From: Plazaster borealis
Taxonomy: Eukaryota; Echinodermata; Asteroidea; Forcipulatida; Labidiasteridae
Direction of reading: 5' to 3'
Length of the DNA: 64,000 nucleotides
NCBI GenBank assembly: GCA_021014325.1
Contig: CM037472.1
Location: 21,189,063-21,253,062, forward strand
Shown: positions 12,601 to 27,600 of the stretch, one piece after another
How the letters are laid out: each line of letters opens with the position of its first letter
How positions within the stretch are numbered: position 1 is the stretch's first letter
Translations under genes and position numbers: made by a program
Notes under the pieces: model-generated
What the model saw: the letters and a program-made list of their open reading frames with translations, nothing else
Told to the model about the DNA's origin: nothing
Database searches by the model: none

Positions 12601-15600
12601 TTATTATTACCAAACTTATTCAAATTATGTAATAATTTCTCCACTTTCCTATCTGCGTTATGTTTGACAGTTTTAACTTGCCACGTGTTGATTTGCGGAG
12701 TTCATTACTTGCACTTTTAATTGAAGTGTTTAATTGAAATAATTAATTTGTCCATTCAGGCATCAGCCGTCCCTCCAAGCATCCCTGTCCAGCCCAATCG
12801 TCGTCAGCTCATGCATGCTACTTCTTTTAAGTGCACGGATGTTTTCAATCCACCTTGCTTTCAGCCTTCCTCTGCCAGCGCGACCAAAAACACGTCCTCC
12901 CATGCACTGCTTCTCAAGATTTCCCCCGTCTCTCCTTGCAATATGCTCAAAATACTCAAGCTTCTTTTTGAGTATGATGTTAACTAAGCTTTTCGGGTCG
13001 TGGACTTTCTCCAACACACTGATGTTAGTTGTATGGTCTTGCCATCTGATGTTTAACATTCGCCTCCAGCACCAAAGCTCGAAAACTTGTAATTTGGGTT
13101 TTCTCATCCTGCGTTGATGTCTATGTCTCTGACCCATACAATGCGATGCTGAAGACAAGTGCGTTCATGAGTCGAATCTTAGTTCGCTTGGCTATGTCAT
13201 GCGATTTCCAGATTTTCAACAGATCTATAGCTATAGGTTTTGAGGCATTGTATGGTGAGGTATCAATGTATATTCAGTTTGCAGATGTGTATATATCTAC
13301 TTTGCTGTGTATTTGTTCTTTGAGAAGTTGTCTTGCTATTTCAAGGAATTTAGTTCTGAAAAGAATTGTCCTGCTTATCAAGTCTCCCGAAGTCCGAAAT
13401 CTACTCCGTGGCAGTAGAATAGATAGCAAGACAATTTCTCAAAGAACAAATTTTCACAGCAAGGATATGTATAGCCATGGTGTTACCGCAAACTGAATAT
13501 ACATTGATACCTCACCATGCAATGGCTGCTTGTCTAGCAATTGTGTAGTATTGAGTATGTAATATAATTCCACGGTTTGTACTCCATGCAGGAACTGCAA
13601 GCTGAGTTTAAGAGTCATCAGGTACAACTGACCAATCTATGCAAGCTAGCTGACCATCTAGGGAGTGTATGCAAACCATCAGTGTGTGAATCCTTGGATC
13701 GGACGGTCAATGATGTGACTACAAGGTGAGTTCAACTTGGCAGTGGATTCTTTATCCTGTTTTATTTTGAATCAGTTTATTTGTTGTCTCTCTCAGTCAT
13801 GTGGCTGGAGTCAACTAGTTTGCTGTGTGTTAATGGAGGGAACATAAAGCCTAAGACATTTGTGTTGTTTTACACATTTGAAGAAACGTGATTGTTTGGT
13901 GAAAATTAAATACTGCTAATTATGCAGCTTTTATATAGCGCTTGATCTACAGGCGTCTCAAAGGGCTGATTATTTTACAACAGTTATACAGAGCTGTTGA
14001 GAGTTATAAGACCCATTACGTATAGTGCTATGTAAGGGTTTACAAGGTGCTGCAGTGCAATCTGCAGCCTACATGCCAGATACACTGGGGCAAGCCCCTG
14101 TCTTTATAATAAGTGTACTGGGTTTGTTTACCTGCATTACACAACACACTGGACCTATGGCTTTAAAGGCACTGGACACTAATGGTAATTACTCAAAATA
14201 ATTATTTGCATAAAACCTTACTTGGTAACGAGTAATGGGGAGCTGTTGATAGTATAAAACATTGTGAGAAACGGTTCCCTCTGAAGTAATGTAGTTTTCG
14301 AGAAAGAAGTAATTATCCACGAATTTGATTTCGAGACCTCAGAATTAGATTTTGAGGTCTCGAAATCAAGCATCTGAAAGCACACAACTTCGTATGACAA
14401 GGGTGTTTTTTTGATCATTATTATCTCGCAACTTCAACGACCAATTGAGCTCAAATTTTCACAGGTTTGTTATTTTATGCATATGTTGAGATACACCAAG
14501 TGAGAAGACTGGTCTTTGACAATTACCAATAGTGACCAGTGTCTTTAAATCTTAAGGTCAAAATAATGGGGGACTTTTGAGATGCTAGGTGGCAGCAGAC
14601 TTACCATGTAAATCCATTGTTCTCGGTAATGTGCGCATGCTCAGAACTATGTAAACAATGGAAATTTACCTGAAGTCTGCTGCCATCTAGTGTTCCAAAG
14701 TCCCCCATTATGGTTAAGTGTCCTTCTCAGGGATATGAGTTCTTCAACCAGGACCTGAATCCACACTCTGAAAACACCAGGGATTAAGCCCAGTGCACTG
14801 GTAGACCACTCGGCCCAAAGCTTGCCCGGTGTTGTCTTTATCATTAGTTTTAGCTGGCCTAAATTCTCAGTTGTTTCTGAGCCCTGTGGAACGAATGTTC
14901 TTCACAGCCACATTTTGCATTTGAACCCATAAACTTGAATTCCAGAGCAGTCCATCAAGCTTACCTAGTGACCTTAGAGACAGCACTGTCAAGCACTCCG
15001 GAAATATGGAGGGCAGACCCAAATTGTTGACTCAAATTGTCAAATTGGCCTTAGTGAGCAATAGTACTCAGACAAACATTCCACACGTGATTACTGCATC
15101 GGTGCGCTGACCGCATAAGCACGGTCAGTACTTGCAACATAAAGCTTGGACACTATGTACACACGTGTACATTTGTGAATATTGGTGCGTTGTCTTGTGA
15201 TCCGGGTACTGAGCTTCTAAATTCTATTGTTGGCATTAGAGCGGAGTGCTCTTAACATTGCACAAGACTTCAGTTTCAGATTTGTGAACAAGTATTGAAT
15301 GCATATTAATTACATTTATTTTAGATAACACCTCTAATTTCATATCACTCTGCTTCCAATGTAGATGGAACACTGTGGACTACCAGCTCACGGACACCGT
15401 TCTCCTGTTTGAGAAATCATGGTTACTGTGGCAACAGTTTGAGGAAAAGCACGACGGGATTGAGTTCTGGCTCGGTGGAAAAGAGAGGGAATGCGAAAAT
15501 GCAATGGCCATCCCAGATGAGTCAGACACAGTGATAGATCCAGTGTCAGATACAGTGACAGAAAGGGAGGGGCAACTACTGGAATGCAGGGTACGGTCAT

Positions 15601-18600
15601 CTCTAGTTTTCCCTGAAACATAATTGATATGCAAACCTGTTGTAGCGTAACTGTTACAGGCACAGGCACAGGCATTTGAAGTTAAAGACTGTCCATTGGA
15701 AAAACTATAAATACATGCCACGGATGCATCATTCTCCTGCCCTTCTGGTATTATTGGGATTATATTACCAACAAGATAATGACTTAGACACAATGCTTTC
15801 AGAAACATTTTAACTCAAGGAATATGGTGCAGCAGTAGCTAAATATGTCGTTGTTAATAGATGCTTCTGAGTGGGGTTGGGATTTTATTTAGATTGTTTT
15901 ATTTTGTTCTCTCCACAAAATTCACTAAATTACACACTGAAATTCGAGAAATAAATGACAAACTAAGTGAAAAGAAAACACTAAACACATTAAATAGATG
16001 TAGAGAAGAATAGGCTGAGGAGGGAATGGAAAAGAATTACATAACCGATGGGACTTATCTTAGGTCCTTATTTTAATGGGATTTATATCTTAGTATTTTC
16101 TTATTAAAACTGCCAAGGCATCCTCATTAGGACTGATGAAGAAACTTCAGTTTGCAAAGGTCTCTAGTTTATACCATGTTCTGTTGAAGAATTTGTTTAA
16201 ATGGTTTTTTTTTACTTTACTAATGAACAGAACTTGCTGGAAGAGTTATCATCTTACCATGAGATTGAGACGTTACGTAACCTGGTAGATCAGCTGACAA
16301 GACATATGGACGGAACCACAGCCAATAACATCTCCTCAAGAAGACGAGTGCTCTCCCTGGTAAGACTGCATTCTTCTTAAATTAAAGGGACACATTGCCT
16401 TCGAATTGGGCGCGTTGGGCTATAAAAGTGGGTTTGTTTTTAAATGAATATGGTTGGAAAGATGTTTTAAAAGTAGGATATAATGATTCACACAAATACC
16501 CTTGACATTGTGTGGTTTTCCTTTTACTTTGTGAACTAACAAAGTGCACCATTTTGTGGAGTCAAAGTGTTGGTTTTATATACAATATATACAATGTTCA
16601 CTTTATGATTTGTATCTTTGTAGTATATATTTCTCTGTTGTTGCTTGTTATGTATTTTATGTGCTGCGCCTCGGAATAGGGTCTAGTACATAAGTTAGAT
16701 GGCACATTATAAATGGCCATAAATAAAAAAATTCACACTGGTTAGGCAATTAATCACGACAATAAAATAATTTCCCTGTACACAGAAACAAGAGAGCCTC
16801 TGCAAGTCACTCAAACGTTTCATCAAGACGCAAGAGGCCGATCTGAAGATGCAGAAGCAGTTCAGAGAGAGGACACAGAAGATTCTCTCCTGGCTTGAAG
16901 ATACCACCGATGTTATCAACATGGATGATCCAAATCAGTCCTCAGATGAGAAGTCGATACGAGATCGCATGACGCAACTTAAGGTGAGATTATGAAAGAT
17001 TGAATTTCGAGATTGCTGAGCTCAGTTGTCATCTTTGTATGGGTGCACACCCTCTGTGAAATTTTCCGTACGGCTTAAGATTGCAGTGCAGAAATGGCCT
17101 CAAGCGGATGCACAAAGATAAACTACACACACAGCAATCTCCTCTGGGTTCTATTTCAATGGGAGGGACAGACGAAGCCTTTTTTCCTCGTGGTTTGAGA
17201 TTCATTCGGTTATTTTTTATATAAATGTAATTATTTTCAAGGATTTAAGCAGCTTGCCTTGAGAACAAAACAAACAGCATAAAAGTAAAGTAAAGTATGT
17301 CCCGAGCCAATATGGCTTATCAGCCTGGGGCTAATTATATCCGATTTCCTTGACATTAAACAACTGAGAATATTTCTATTCCCCCCTGGACAGGCTGCCA
17401 GTCCTTCGCAGGTTACTCCCTAGCTGTCACAGTACCCATTTGTACTCCTGGGTGAAGAGAAGCAATAATTGTTAAGTGACTTGTTAAGGACACAAGTGTC
17501 ACGACCAGGACTCGAACCCACACTCTGCTGATCAGAAACACAAGAGCTTGAGTCCGGTGTTCTTATCTGCTAGGCCACAACACGCCACTATTTAGCTTCC
17601 ACAAATTAAATGTGGTCTCGGAAAATGTATTTCTAACATGAATAATAGTCTTGTCTAAAAGTAGACCTTTTAAAATTGTTTAATCTTTGATTGCATCTTG
17701 GCAGGAGGTGATGGTTGCATTCAGTGGCCGCCAGTCAGAGCTCAACTCATTGAATGAGATGGGTTACCGGCTAAGTCTCAACCGTCCAAATGCAACAGAC
17801 CTCTGCTCTGCCAACAACAAATGGAACGCCCTCTTTGGGCGAGTTTGTGAAAAGTTCCGTCGTCTTCAAGGAGTCCTGCTCCAACAGCAGAGCTTTGCCC
17901 AGAAATGCACCTCATGGAGTAGCTTCATTGAGGAGACTGAGGGGAACCTGGCCGTTGTGATTGCAGGCAGCTTCTCTGAGCTGCAAGATCAACAAAAAGT
18001 TTATGAGGTAGCGACACATTACTCTCAATAATTTTATTTTATTTTAAATAAAGCTTATTTGGGGATGAACAAAGGAATATTTGATAGAGCGGGATTTGAA
18101 CCTACAATCGTCGGATTGACATGCCTGCGCTCTACCAACTGAGCTATTTAGCCCTAAGTCTTGCTATGTTGTCAATATATTTGTTTGGGAGTGCCAGTCA
18201 GGAGCCATTCAACCTGTAAATGCCGTGTAGCCAGAGATCACACCCAAGTTTACGATACAACCTTGGAAGCAGAAGGATATAACAATTGATCAACGAGCGG
18301 GTTGCTGTCAATTGCCTGAAATGTTCATTGGGTTGCCAGTCCAATGTGGACCGCTGCTCAAAGTTTGCATATCGTATTACTCACCTAGGAACTGTTTTAT
18401 ATGTTGTCAAATAACTTGGCGCTAAAAGAAGAAAAGAAAAATATATATATATATATATATATTGAATGATTTTTGGGTTGAACAAAGAAAAATTGACTAG
18501 AGTGGGATTTGAACCAACGACCTCCGGTTTAACGTGCCGGCGCTCTACCAACTGAGCTATCTAGCCCTATGTTGGCAGTCTCCCTATTTTGTCAATATCT

Positions 18601-21600
18601 TTGTTCGGGGGGTGCCAGTCAGAAAGCCATACAACCGCAAACTGCCGTGTAGCCAGGGATCACACCCATACGATACAACCTGGGAAGCGGCAGCCGGGGA
18701 TCACCTTAAGGGGATGCGACTTTTTTTATATATCATATAATTCAAGTAATGGACCACAAGGGAAACTGACTGGGTAAATATTAAATGATTTTTGGGTTGA
18801 ACAAAGAAAAATTGACTAGAGTGGGATTTGAACCAACGGCCTCCGGTTTAACGTGCCGGCGCTCTACCAACTGAGCTATCTAGCCCTATGTTGGCGGTCT
18901 CCCTATTTTGTCAATATCTTTGTTCATCAATATATATATATATATATATATTGATGTTTTGTTGTTGTTGAAGCTTACATCTGTTTTTGTCAATAAAGCA
19001 ATGTAGAAATTCTCACTTAAAGCAAAGAATGAAACACAAAAATTGAATGACCCATATTAATATTGTCTCCAGCTGTTTGAATCTGACATCTTCAACCGTC
19101 AGCAAATCTTGTTCTCGATCATCAACGACGGTCAGCGGATGGTGCAGGAAGGAGACCTGGACGACCCAGACGAGTTTAAACACCAACTGGATCAGCTGAG
19201 CGAGCAGTGGCAGAGTGTGATCCGCAGGACGGCCGTCAAGAAAGACGACATTGAGAAGAACATCAGGTAAAGTTTCTCTGACTGTCATTTGCCAAGGTGT
19301 CAATTATTGCCTCGGCTGGTTTTCAGATTCTTGCATTTATAAGAAAAATAATAATAATAATATTGACAATTTATATAGCGTCCATCCATGAAACATTCTA
19401 CTTGGCGCTTAACAATTTAAAAAACAATAACAATCCATACAGATTTAAAAGTTTAGAGAAAATACTGTTAAAAGGTAATTATAGATAGTTACCGGTACAC
19501 TAAAATATCAAATCAGTGAAAACAGTTAGGATAAACACTAATTCAAAAACCTAGCGTTGCTAAAAATATGAACTTAGTGGTTTAAAAAAAGCATGTTTAA
19601 AAAGGTTTGTCTTCAGGCCAGCCTTGAACCTATCAATATCGTTGGCTTCTGTAAGTTGCTTAGGAAGCTGGTTCCATAGTTGAGGGCCAATTACAGAGAA
19701 CATCTTATCACCTGCAGAGACCAGCCTCGCTCTGGGGCGTATCAGCAGGGTAACATCACCTGCAGAACGAGTAGATCTAACAACAGAAAATACCAACTTT
19801 GACAGAAGCTTTAAAATTATTAAATGGCACTAACATCCTCTGGATTTCATAATTAATTAGTCATGTTGTTAAGTGACAGAAACCTTTTAAAAAACATTGA
19901 AATTCCAAATAATTTTGTGTCAATATTTAATTTTTGTTGCAATTCTATAAATTAGAGCATCTAAGACTAACCTACACATCCATGAACAAATGCCTTGGAG
20001 TTCATTTCAAGATGCCAAAATTCGAGTCCCCAATCCCTACTGTACACATTCATTAAAATAAGGAAATATTGAATGAAAACGGAATAACAAAATGCACAAC
20101 AATATCAGGAGAAAAATTTACATGAGGTTCCATGAATATATCAGCAGCATCAGGGCTTGAAGTTGTTATTCAAGCATCATCAATTCACCCCATGCATTGG
20201 CCGCCATTGCTGAGAGGTCAAACATCGGAAACGTGCAGGTGTGTATGCCCTGCGCACAACGCTCAGCCAATGATAGGTCTTCGATGACCTCAGTGAGGGC
20301 GCTGTTTCGGCTTGTGACTTCATATGCAAGGGGTCTATAACAGTACCTCTTGTTGGAAATGTGCAGGCGTGTATGCCCCTCGCACACCCTCAGCCAATGA
20401 TAGGTCTTCGCTTACCTCAGTGAGGGCGCTGTTTGGGCTTGTGACTTCATATGCAAGGGGTCTATAACAGTACCTCCTGTTGATCCCAGGCCCAGGATCG
20501 ATGTAGCTGGAGGTAGAGCGTGGTTGGCTTGCTCTACAGCTCAACGTTGATTTGATTGATTGATTGAGTTTGAATGTGATTTGTCCGATATTTAGAGAGT
20601 GGCAGTCATATCATCAAATGTTGAACAAGATGCAAGAATGGTTAGATGAGATAGAAGAAGAGGTTAAAACCTACGAGATCACAACAGCTCCACTCCAGAG
20701 AATCAGGAGCCTTGCTGACCAGGCAAAGGTAATCTCACCATTTTACTTCTTTATCTTTGACATTGAAGCTTCAACTAAGAACCTACTTCTAAATACCAGA
20801 CTACTAGCAGCCCAGTAACCATAATGCAAGGTTAAAATGGCTAAAGACCAATCCGTACGTGCAATGGTGCACGCCACGCCGCCATTGCTGGGGTGGTGGC
20901 AGCGCGAGGTTCTGACAGGAGAGCATGACATAATAATGATGAACATACTTATTAAATATTTACAACTAAACAGAAAGTGAATACTGAAATTCAGAGAAAA
21001 AAACTTGCTGATTTAACGCATTTTAAACCCGACTGTGCAGTTTCCGTGTCTATCACACTTAAACTCACCTATTGTCTGCGCTATTTTTCAAGATTCAGAT
21101 TATGTTTTTAGTTGCAAATATTTATGGTCAGTGTTCTGCATCATTAGATCATGCTGTCCTGTCAGGGAAATTCTAATTGGCATAAAAAGTAAAAACGACA
21201 ATGATTTTTCCATGTCTTTGTGTACAAAACCTTGCGCTACCAGCACCTCAGCAATGGCTGCAGCGTCCAGCACTTGCACATATGGATTGGTCTATACCAA
21301 TGTCAGACTTTCAGAAATGTTCATTCCAGTGAAAAAGCCTCTTGCATCATATCGCATATCGCATAGGCCTCCTGCACCTATCGCATCTGTTGTTGTCTGA
21401 CCTAAAGCCCAACAAGAATCCAGCATTATAGCAAATCCATGTCATAGATTCATCAAGACACGAGCTGCCCTGTTTGGTTATTGCATGTGGAGAGTAGCAG
21501 TCATATCATCAAATGTTGAATAAGATGTAGGAATGGTATCACATTGTGTAGCAGTAAGTTGTATCAGATTTTGGTTTTCTCTTCTGGAAAGGTTTGCATA

Positions 21601-24600
21601 CAACAAGGGAAGGACACAAAGAGAAAGACAAAAACAAGACAAAAAAGTGCCAAGTTTGTAATTTGTTTTGTGGTGTTCATATATGATACATTTGTGTGTG
21701 CACACTGGTTGGTGTCTTAAAGCTGTTATTTATTATAATATCAATGCATTTATTTTCTTTGTTTTAAAGGGCACCCAGAAATCAGTTGAGTTCCAAGAAA
21801 CACTTTACCTCTCATTGAATGATGCCGGTAAATCCCTCCTGAGAAACTCGGCCCGTCCAGCCGCCGAAAAACTCAAATCAGAACTCACCAGTGTGCAAAA
21901 GAACTGGCATCAAGTGACCACCGGTCTGCGCAAGAACACTCAGCATCTTGAGGGAATCATCTGGGAATGGGAGGACAGCGATCAGCTGATGGATGAAATG
22001 CACACCTGGTTGAGGACTAATCGCAAGGTCTTGAATCAACCTCTACCCCAGGATTACGAAGAGCTACAACAGGGACTGGAAAAGTGTAAAGAGATTGAGA
22101 ACTCGTTCGACGCCACGAGCAGTAAGTTGGACAAACTCAGACAGCACGAGTGCGACCTTCAGCCCACCATCAGTCCAGACGACATGGCCGTCCTCAGCGA
22201 GCGCATCGCGCTACTCACAAAACAGTGGGATGAGATCCATCATCAGACGCGCCAGCGCCGTCGACTAATCACAGACAGGCTTAGCGAGTGGATAGTATTC
22301 ACGGAGAGATACAAGGAGTTCTGTGATTGGCTGACGCAGATGGAAGTAAAGATTGCACAGAACGGAGAGCACAGCATCGAAGATCTGCTCTTGAAGTTAA
22401 CTGAGGTGAGTCTTTTTTTATTTTCAAAGGAAGATGGAATGTTTGTTTTTTGTAAGGTCATTTAAATGTTCTTGCTCTTTAGAAATCTATATATAAGAAT
22501 ATGCATGTAAGGTGTTCATTCTACAGGTGGCTCATGTATGTTGATAGAGAACTTAAAGAGGGTTTTTTTTATATTGAGACAAGTGGCTCTCCTGGTATGA
22601 TTTAAGAAATCCAATGTGTTACAATTAATACTTTCAAAATCGCAACTTGTGAAAAAGTACCAGACCTAATACCTCATGGAGGCAACAGAGGCTATTGGCC
22701 CCCATGCCCATTGATGCCCCTTAGAATGTTCTAATTCTCCCTTAGAAATGCCCTTTAATGACCAAATTATTCTGGCGTTGTCAAAACAATAATCTTGGTG
22801 AGGCCTGGGCCATTTTTTGAAGTCCAATGTCCCTGTGTTTTACTTCACAAGCTTACCATAATTTTGACGTTCAATCATTGGAGTTTAAAAACAGAATCAT
22901 AAAAAACTATTGTTACGAAAGTGACATTAGGTCTTTGGTTTTTTAAACACTACATATTTCTACCAGTAAACCTGTGGATACGACCATGTGTAAATTTCTT
23001 ATGGGAGGAGTGGTGGCTCTGAAAAGAGCCATTGTGGTCTTGATGTTTCAAACTGTATACTCTGCTCGTCTTCAGGAGAATGCTGGGCCCACTTTCACAG
23101 AGCTGCTTAAGCAGACAATAGTGCTTGATAATTTTTCTGCTCAGCAAAAATAAGCAGGATAACAGTCACAAATGGTACATGGTGACCTTACTCTGGCAAG
23201 CTCTGGCAAGCAAAATTGTTATGTGCTTAGGTACTTTTTGTGCTTTAAAGCAGCTCTATGAATTTGGGCCCTGGTCTTCAAAAGAAATTTAAACATTTTT
23301 GTACCCACAAGTCATTTCCTATTATCCACACCATGCAATTTTTCAAACATCACTTACTGCATACTTCGTAAAAGTATGCAGCTTACTATTGACCTTGACT
23401 TTGGGCATACACCCTCAGAACTTCCGTGGTCAAGTGGTTAGACTGCAGGACTTGTAACAACAAGGTTGCGGGTTCGAATCCGGTCAAGCTTACCACTGAT
23501 TTCACAATGACTAGAATGAGTGTTGTTGTCAAGTTACTGAAACACAATTTATTGATATGTGCAATTCATAATCACAGACGTTAAACCAATGTTTGTATGA
23601 GAGAGATTGGCTGTTGCAAGCTTGGCGTTTATATCCCCTTGTGGGAGCTTTGCCGAGTTCCCTTGTTGGGAATATCATCTAAACAAACAAACTAAAAAAC
23701 ATTTCTATATTTCTCCTTGGATGTGTCTGATGTGATTTTCTAGTTTATGAAGAGGTCATCAAACTGCCTGACAAATATTTAGCCTCAAACTATTAATTTT
23801 TATTCAGTTTTGTTAAAATTCTATGCTGAATTATTTTCTCAGCCATGACTGGGTTACGAAGATTCATTGTCCAGTTGACAGTGGGCTCAGTTGGTATTGT
23901 CAAGGTTCAATACACAGGTATGGATAGTATTTCATATCCAATTTACAGTGGACTCGCTGTAGAATATGAAACTTTTAAAATGATGGATGGACTAAACGTG
24001 CTGTGTAGTTATCGGTTCTGGAGGATCTGAAAGTGTTGGTGGTGCGAAAACCAACAGGGTTCTTAGATGGTAATTCAGAAATCCCCCCCTTCCCCAACCA
24101 GACATACACTGTGGTGTCAGGCCTGGAATTTCATCTTTGAGATGGCAAGACCATTTTCATTTTGCAAAGGGCACTTCTATTGGAAAATCTTAAAGTCAAT
24201 GGGAAACTTTTGAAAGGGGCACCAAGGCCAAGACCAGGGGTACAGAGGCCATGGCCTCGGTGTAATTCCAGGCCTGGTATGTGGTTTCAATATGGAAAAC
24301 ATGTGAGGCAAACAAATTGACATCCCAAATTGACATCCCTTTCTCAGCTCTTTGGAGTTGTGTGCACAAATCTTCACTGTTGACATGAAATATACTTCCC
24401 TCCACATTCACATGGTATGAAATGGACTTTGTTTAAAGACTCAACAAAAAACATTAAATGCCAAAAAGTATGCATTTCATTGTTTCTTGTTATATGTATC
24501 ACGCATCTTTGTTTTCCAATAAGACATTTTTAGATTTCTTTTAACCAAGTTTATTTTTTTTCCAATGGTGAGAATTTGTTTTCCCCATTTCTTACAATGT

Positions 24601-27600
24601 TTAAAAACTGATTTTCTTACTCACTTTATAGACAAAAAAGAGTAGATATTTTGAGCTTTTAGGTGGATCTTTTAAGAGGTAAAAAAAACACTTGATTGGA
24701 CGGGATTGTGAACTTGTCATTTTATATATAAATTGATCCGTCTTATATCAGTGCAATTTGGAGATATAAATGGAGACAGAGTCATTCACCTGTGACATTT
24801 ACAATTTACACTTCAGACTTATTTCTTCTCAAGCACCTCTTTTGGGGACACTTTCCAGTCAGTACGCGTTGTAACATAACACCCTATGCCATTTTAATTC
24901 TCAAACCACACATTTCAGGGGAACAATAATTGTACATTGTTGGCTCAAGTAAGGCGTTACAATTATTCAATAGTGAACACAAAATATGGTTTGACCCTTT
25001 CACTTTCATTTTTAAAAATTTTATACTAGTATTCTTTCCGAATACCGATCTGGTTGGTTTATGATGAGGGATTTTTTGTTTTGTGTGTAGGCAAAAGGTT
25101 TTTTTACACTCTGAACTCTTGATAATTACTAAGTAACCAAAGTACAGCAGTTTTTGCCACAAGTCTCACTGGTAAGGATTTACATTATGCTGCGTTTATG
25201 TGAGTAATTATTTACATGGGTTTCATTTATTTTATTTTTTTCTCCCCCCCCACATTTGGTGACTAGCAAAAGAGTACAATTGTATCCAAATATATATATT
25301 TATTTTATTTGTTTAGTTCTTTAGACTCTTGGACGTTGGGTACGCATTTGGTAATTACTCAAAACAAATACATATTAGCATAAAAACTTACTTGGTAACG
25401 AGCAATGGAGAGCTGTTGATAGTATAAAGCATTGTGAGAAACGACTCCCTCTGAAGTAACGTAGTTTTTGAGAAAGAGGTAATTTCTCACTAATAATAAA
25501 AGACTTCTTGCAAGAAGCCTTTTATTCCTATCTGAAAGCACACAAATTTGTACAACAAGGGTGTTTTTTTCTTTCATCATTTTCTTGCAACTTCAATGAC
25601 CAATTGAGCCAAGGTTTTCACAGGCTTGTTATTTTATGCATATGTTGAGATACACCAAGTGAGAATACTGGTCTTTGACAATTACCAAACGTGTTCAGTG
25701 CCTTTAAGTAACTAATGTTATATTTTTGGGAAGGCATGTTGTTTTGCCCCCTCAAAAAAAGTTAGTGGTCAGACGTTTCGACCCAAGTGCCCAGAGTCTG
25801 TCTCGAAGGCTAAATGACAACACAAAATAAACAGGTATACTAAGTGTAACAAAAGCAGTCAGGTGAAAAGAAAGGAAAAGAGAGACGAATAATATGTCTG
25901 CATGTAAATTTTAATTTCAAAACACTTTATTTTTTACAAATTTTTGAAAAAGTATGAATGAAAGATAATCAGCACTTCAGTTAAACAAACTCCTCTGCTG
26001 GGCAGCAAAGTTTGAAGCAACAAAGTTAGATTCTAAGTGTTTGTCAACAATCCTTCGACCTGTGACCCATTTCTGTCAATAATAGCACTTTGGCATATAA
26101 ATAGTTTTATCTTCTCTTGGGTCTCCTTGATGGGGATCAAAATGCATTCGCGGCGTGTTTACCCAAAAGGTACAACTTTATCAAGTACAACAAATAGAAA
26201 TCTGGGAAGGCTCGTGCACAAAACCATGCATCTTTATAGACCAGAGAGCGTGACTAGAGCTTTGCACTGGCATTCCCTTTAGGGCCTATGTAGCATCAAT
26301 AGGAGATTGAATTTCCTGTGCATGTACTTAGTTCTGTTGCTGTTGCTGCCGAGTGAGGTACCTGGCTCAGCTAGTATGCGTACAACACTTCAAGATGTAC
26401 ACTAGGGCAGCCATTTTGAGTATTTTTGTCTTGGTGGAAGGGCCGTTGATTAATTTGAAGAATGGAGTATACTTGTGGTGCGTTTGATTCTAGGAGTCAT
26501 GTCTTGATGACGAGGATAAGGTAAGTGTCCGAGATGATGCCAAGTGTTTTTAGTTCACCTCAGTGTCTTCCAGTCAGTGAGCACAACCTGCCTTAACTTG
26601 TGTGTAAAGTCAACGGAGAATATGGATTCTCCTTTGTTGATCATTTTTGTTGTTAAGTGCTATCTTCCATCTATGCCTGTCTGCTTGTGGAGATTATACT
26701 CTACTGTACCTCAACATCAAAGTCCAAATATTTTCAAAGCTAAATCAAACAAACTGCAGTTTATGCTCGGTAAGGGAATCTCAGGCCTGATGCTTCGTTG
26801 TTGTAAGGGCAAGACAGTTTTTCCTTGGTAAAGGGCACCTTTGTGACGGAGATGAACATTTCTACGACACATTTTAAAGGCATCGTACACGTTTTGAAAT
26901 TGTCAAAGACCAGTGTTCTCACTTGGTGTATCCCAACATATGCATAAAATAACAAGCCTGTGAAAATTTGGGCTCAATTGGTCATTGAAGTTGCAAGAAA
27001 ATGATGAAAGAAAAAACACCCTTGTTGTACAAATTTGTGTGCTTTCAGATTAGGAATAAAACCTTCTTGCAAGAAGTTTTTATTATTTTAGTGAGAAATT
27101 ACCTCTTTCTCAAAAACTACGTTACTTCAGAGGGAGTCGTTTCCTACAATGTTTTATACTATCAACAGCTCTCCGTTGCTTGTTACCAAGTAAGTTTTTA
27201 TGCTAATATTTGTTTTGAGTCATTACCAAACGATACCTTTAAAGAGTACCAAGGCAATTATGACATGGGGCATGAAGGCAATTCCTTCCATTGCCTCCGT
27301 TTAGTATCAGTCCCGGAATGGTACCTCTACATGTTTTGTTTTCTTCCCTCATGCTTCAAAGAACAGTCAAGGAATCAAATTGTTTGCTCACTAAAAGTTT
27401 TATTTATTGCAAAAGTAAGGAAATAATTGGTGTCAATCTGAAGAAATAAATTTGCAGGTTGTGAAAGATAAACTGGATAAAGAATTTTATAACAAATATG
27501 TCATACAAGAAGTAGAAAAAAAACTCCAGGATGATTTTTGTGTTCTTCTTAAATTATTAGTTAAATAAAACAAAAAAACATGAAATGGTTATTAAAATTC

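Noticed and set aside
12763..13158. 131-codon minus-strand open frame as a host gene
   Set aside because: Its sequence is the end of a LINE reverse transcriptase ORF and the preceding part is frameshifted, so it is a dead retroelement.
15380..15808. Minus-strand open frames over exon 10
   Set aside because: They are the complementary shadow of a clear nesprin exon.
18083..18889. Functional tRNA genes
   Set aside because: All copies share non-tRNA flanks and lack well-paired acceptor stems; they are SINE heads.
19560..19796. 78-codon minus-strand open frame as a host gene
   Set aside because: It carries the standard CR1/L2 LINE C-terminus and a LINE-type tail.
25145..25171. Possible 24-nt microexon (QFLPQVSL) before GTAAGG
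   Set aside because: The acceptor lacks a pyrimidine tract, the peptide is hydrophobic and the segment has no other support.
27001..27426. 141-codon open frame as a gene
   Set aside because: It lies on a dispersed repeat whose other copies give the same words in other frames and orientations.
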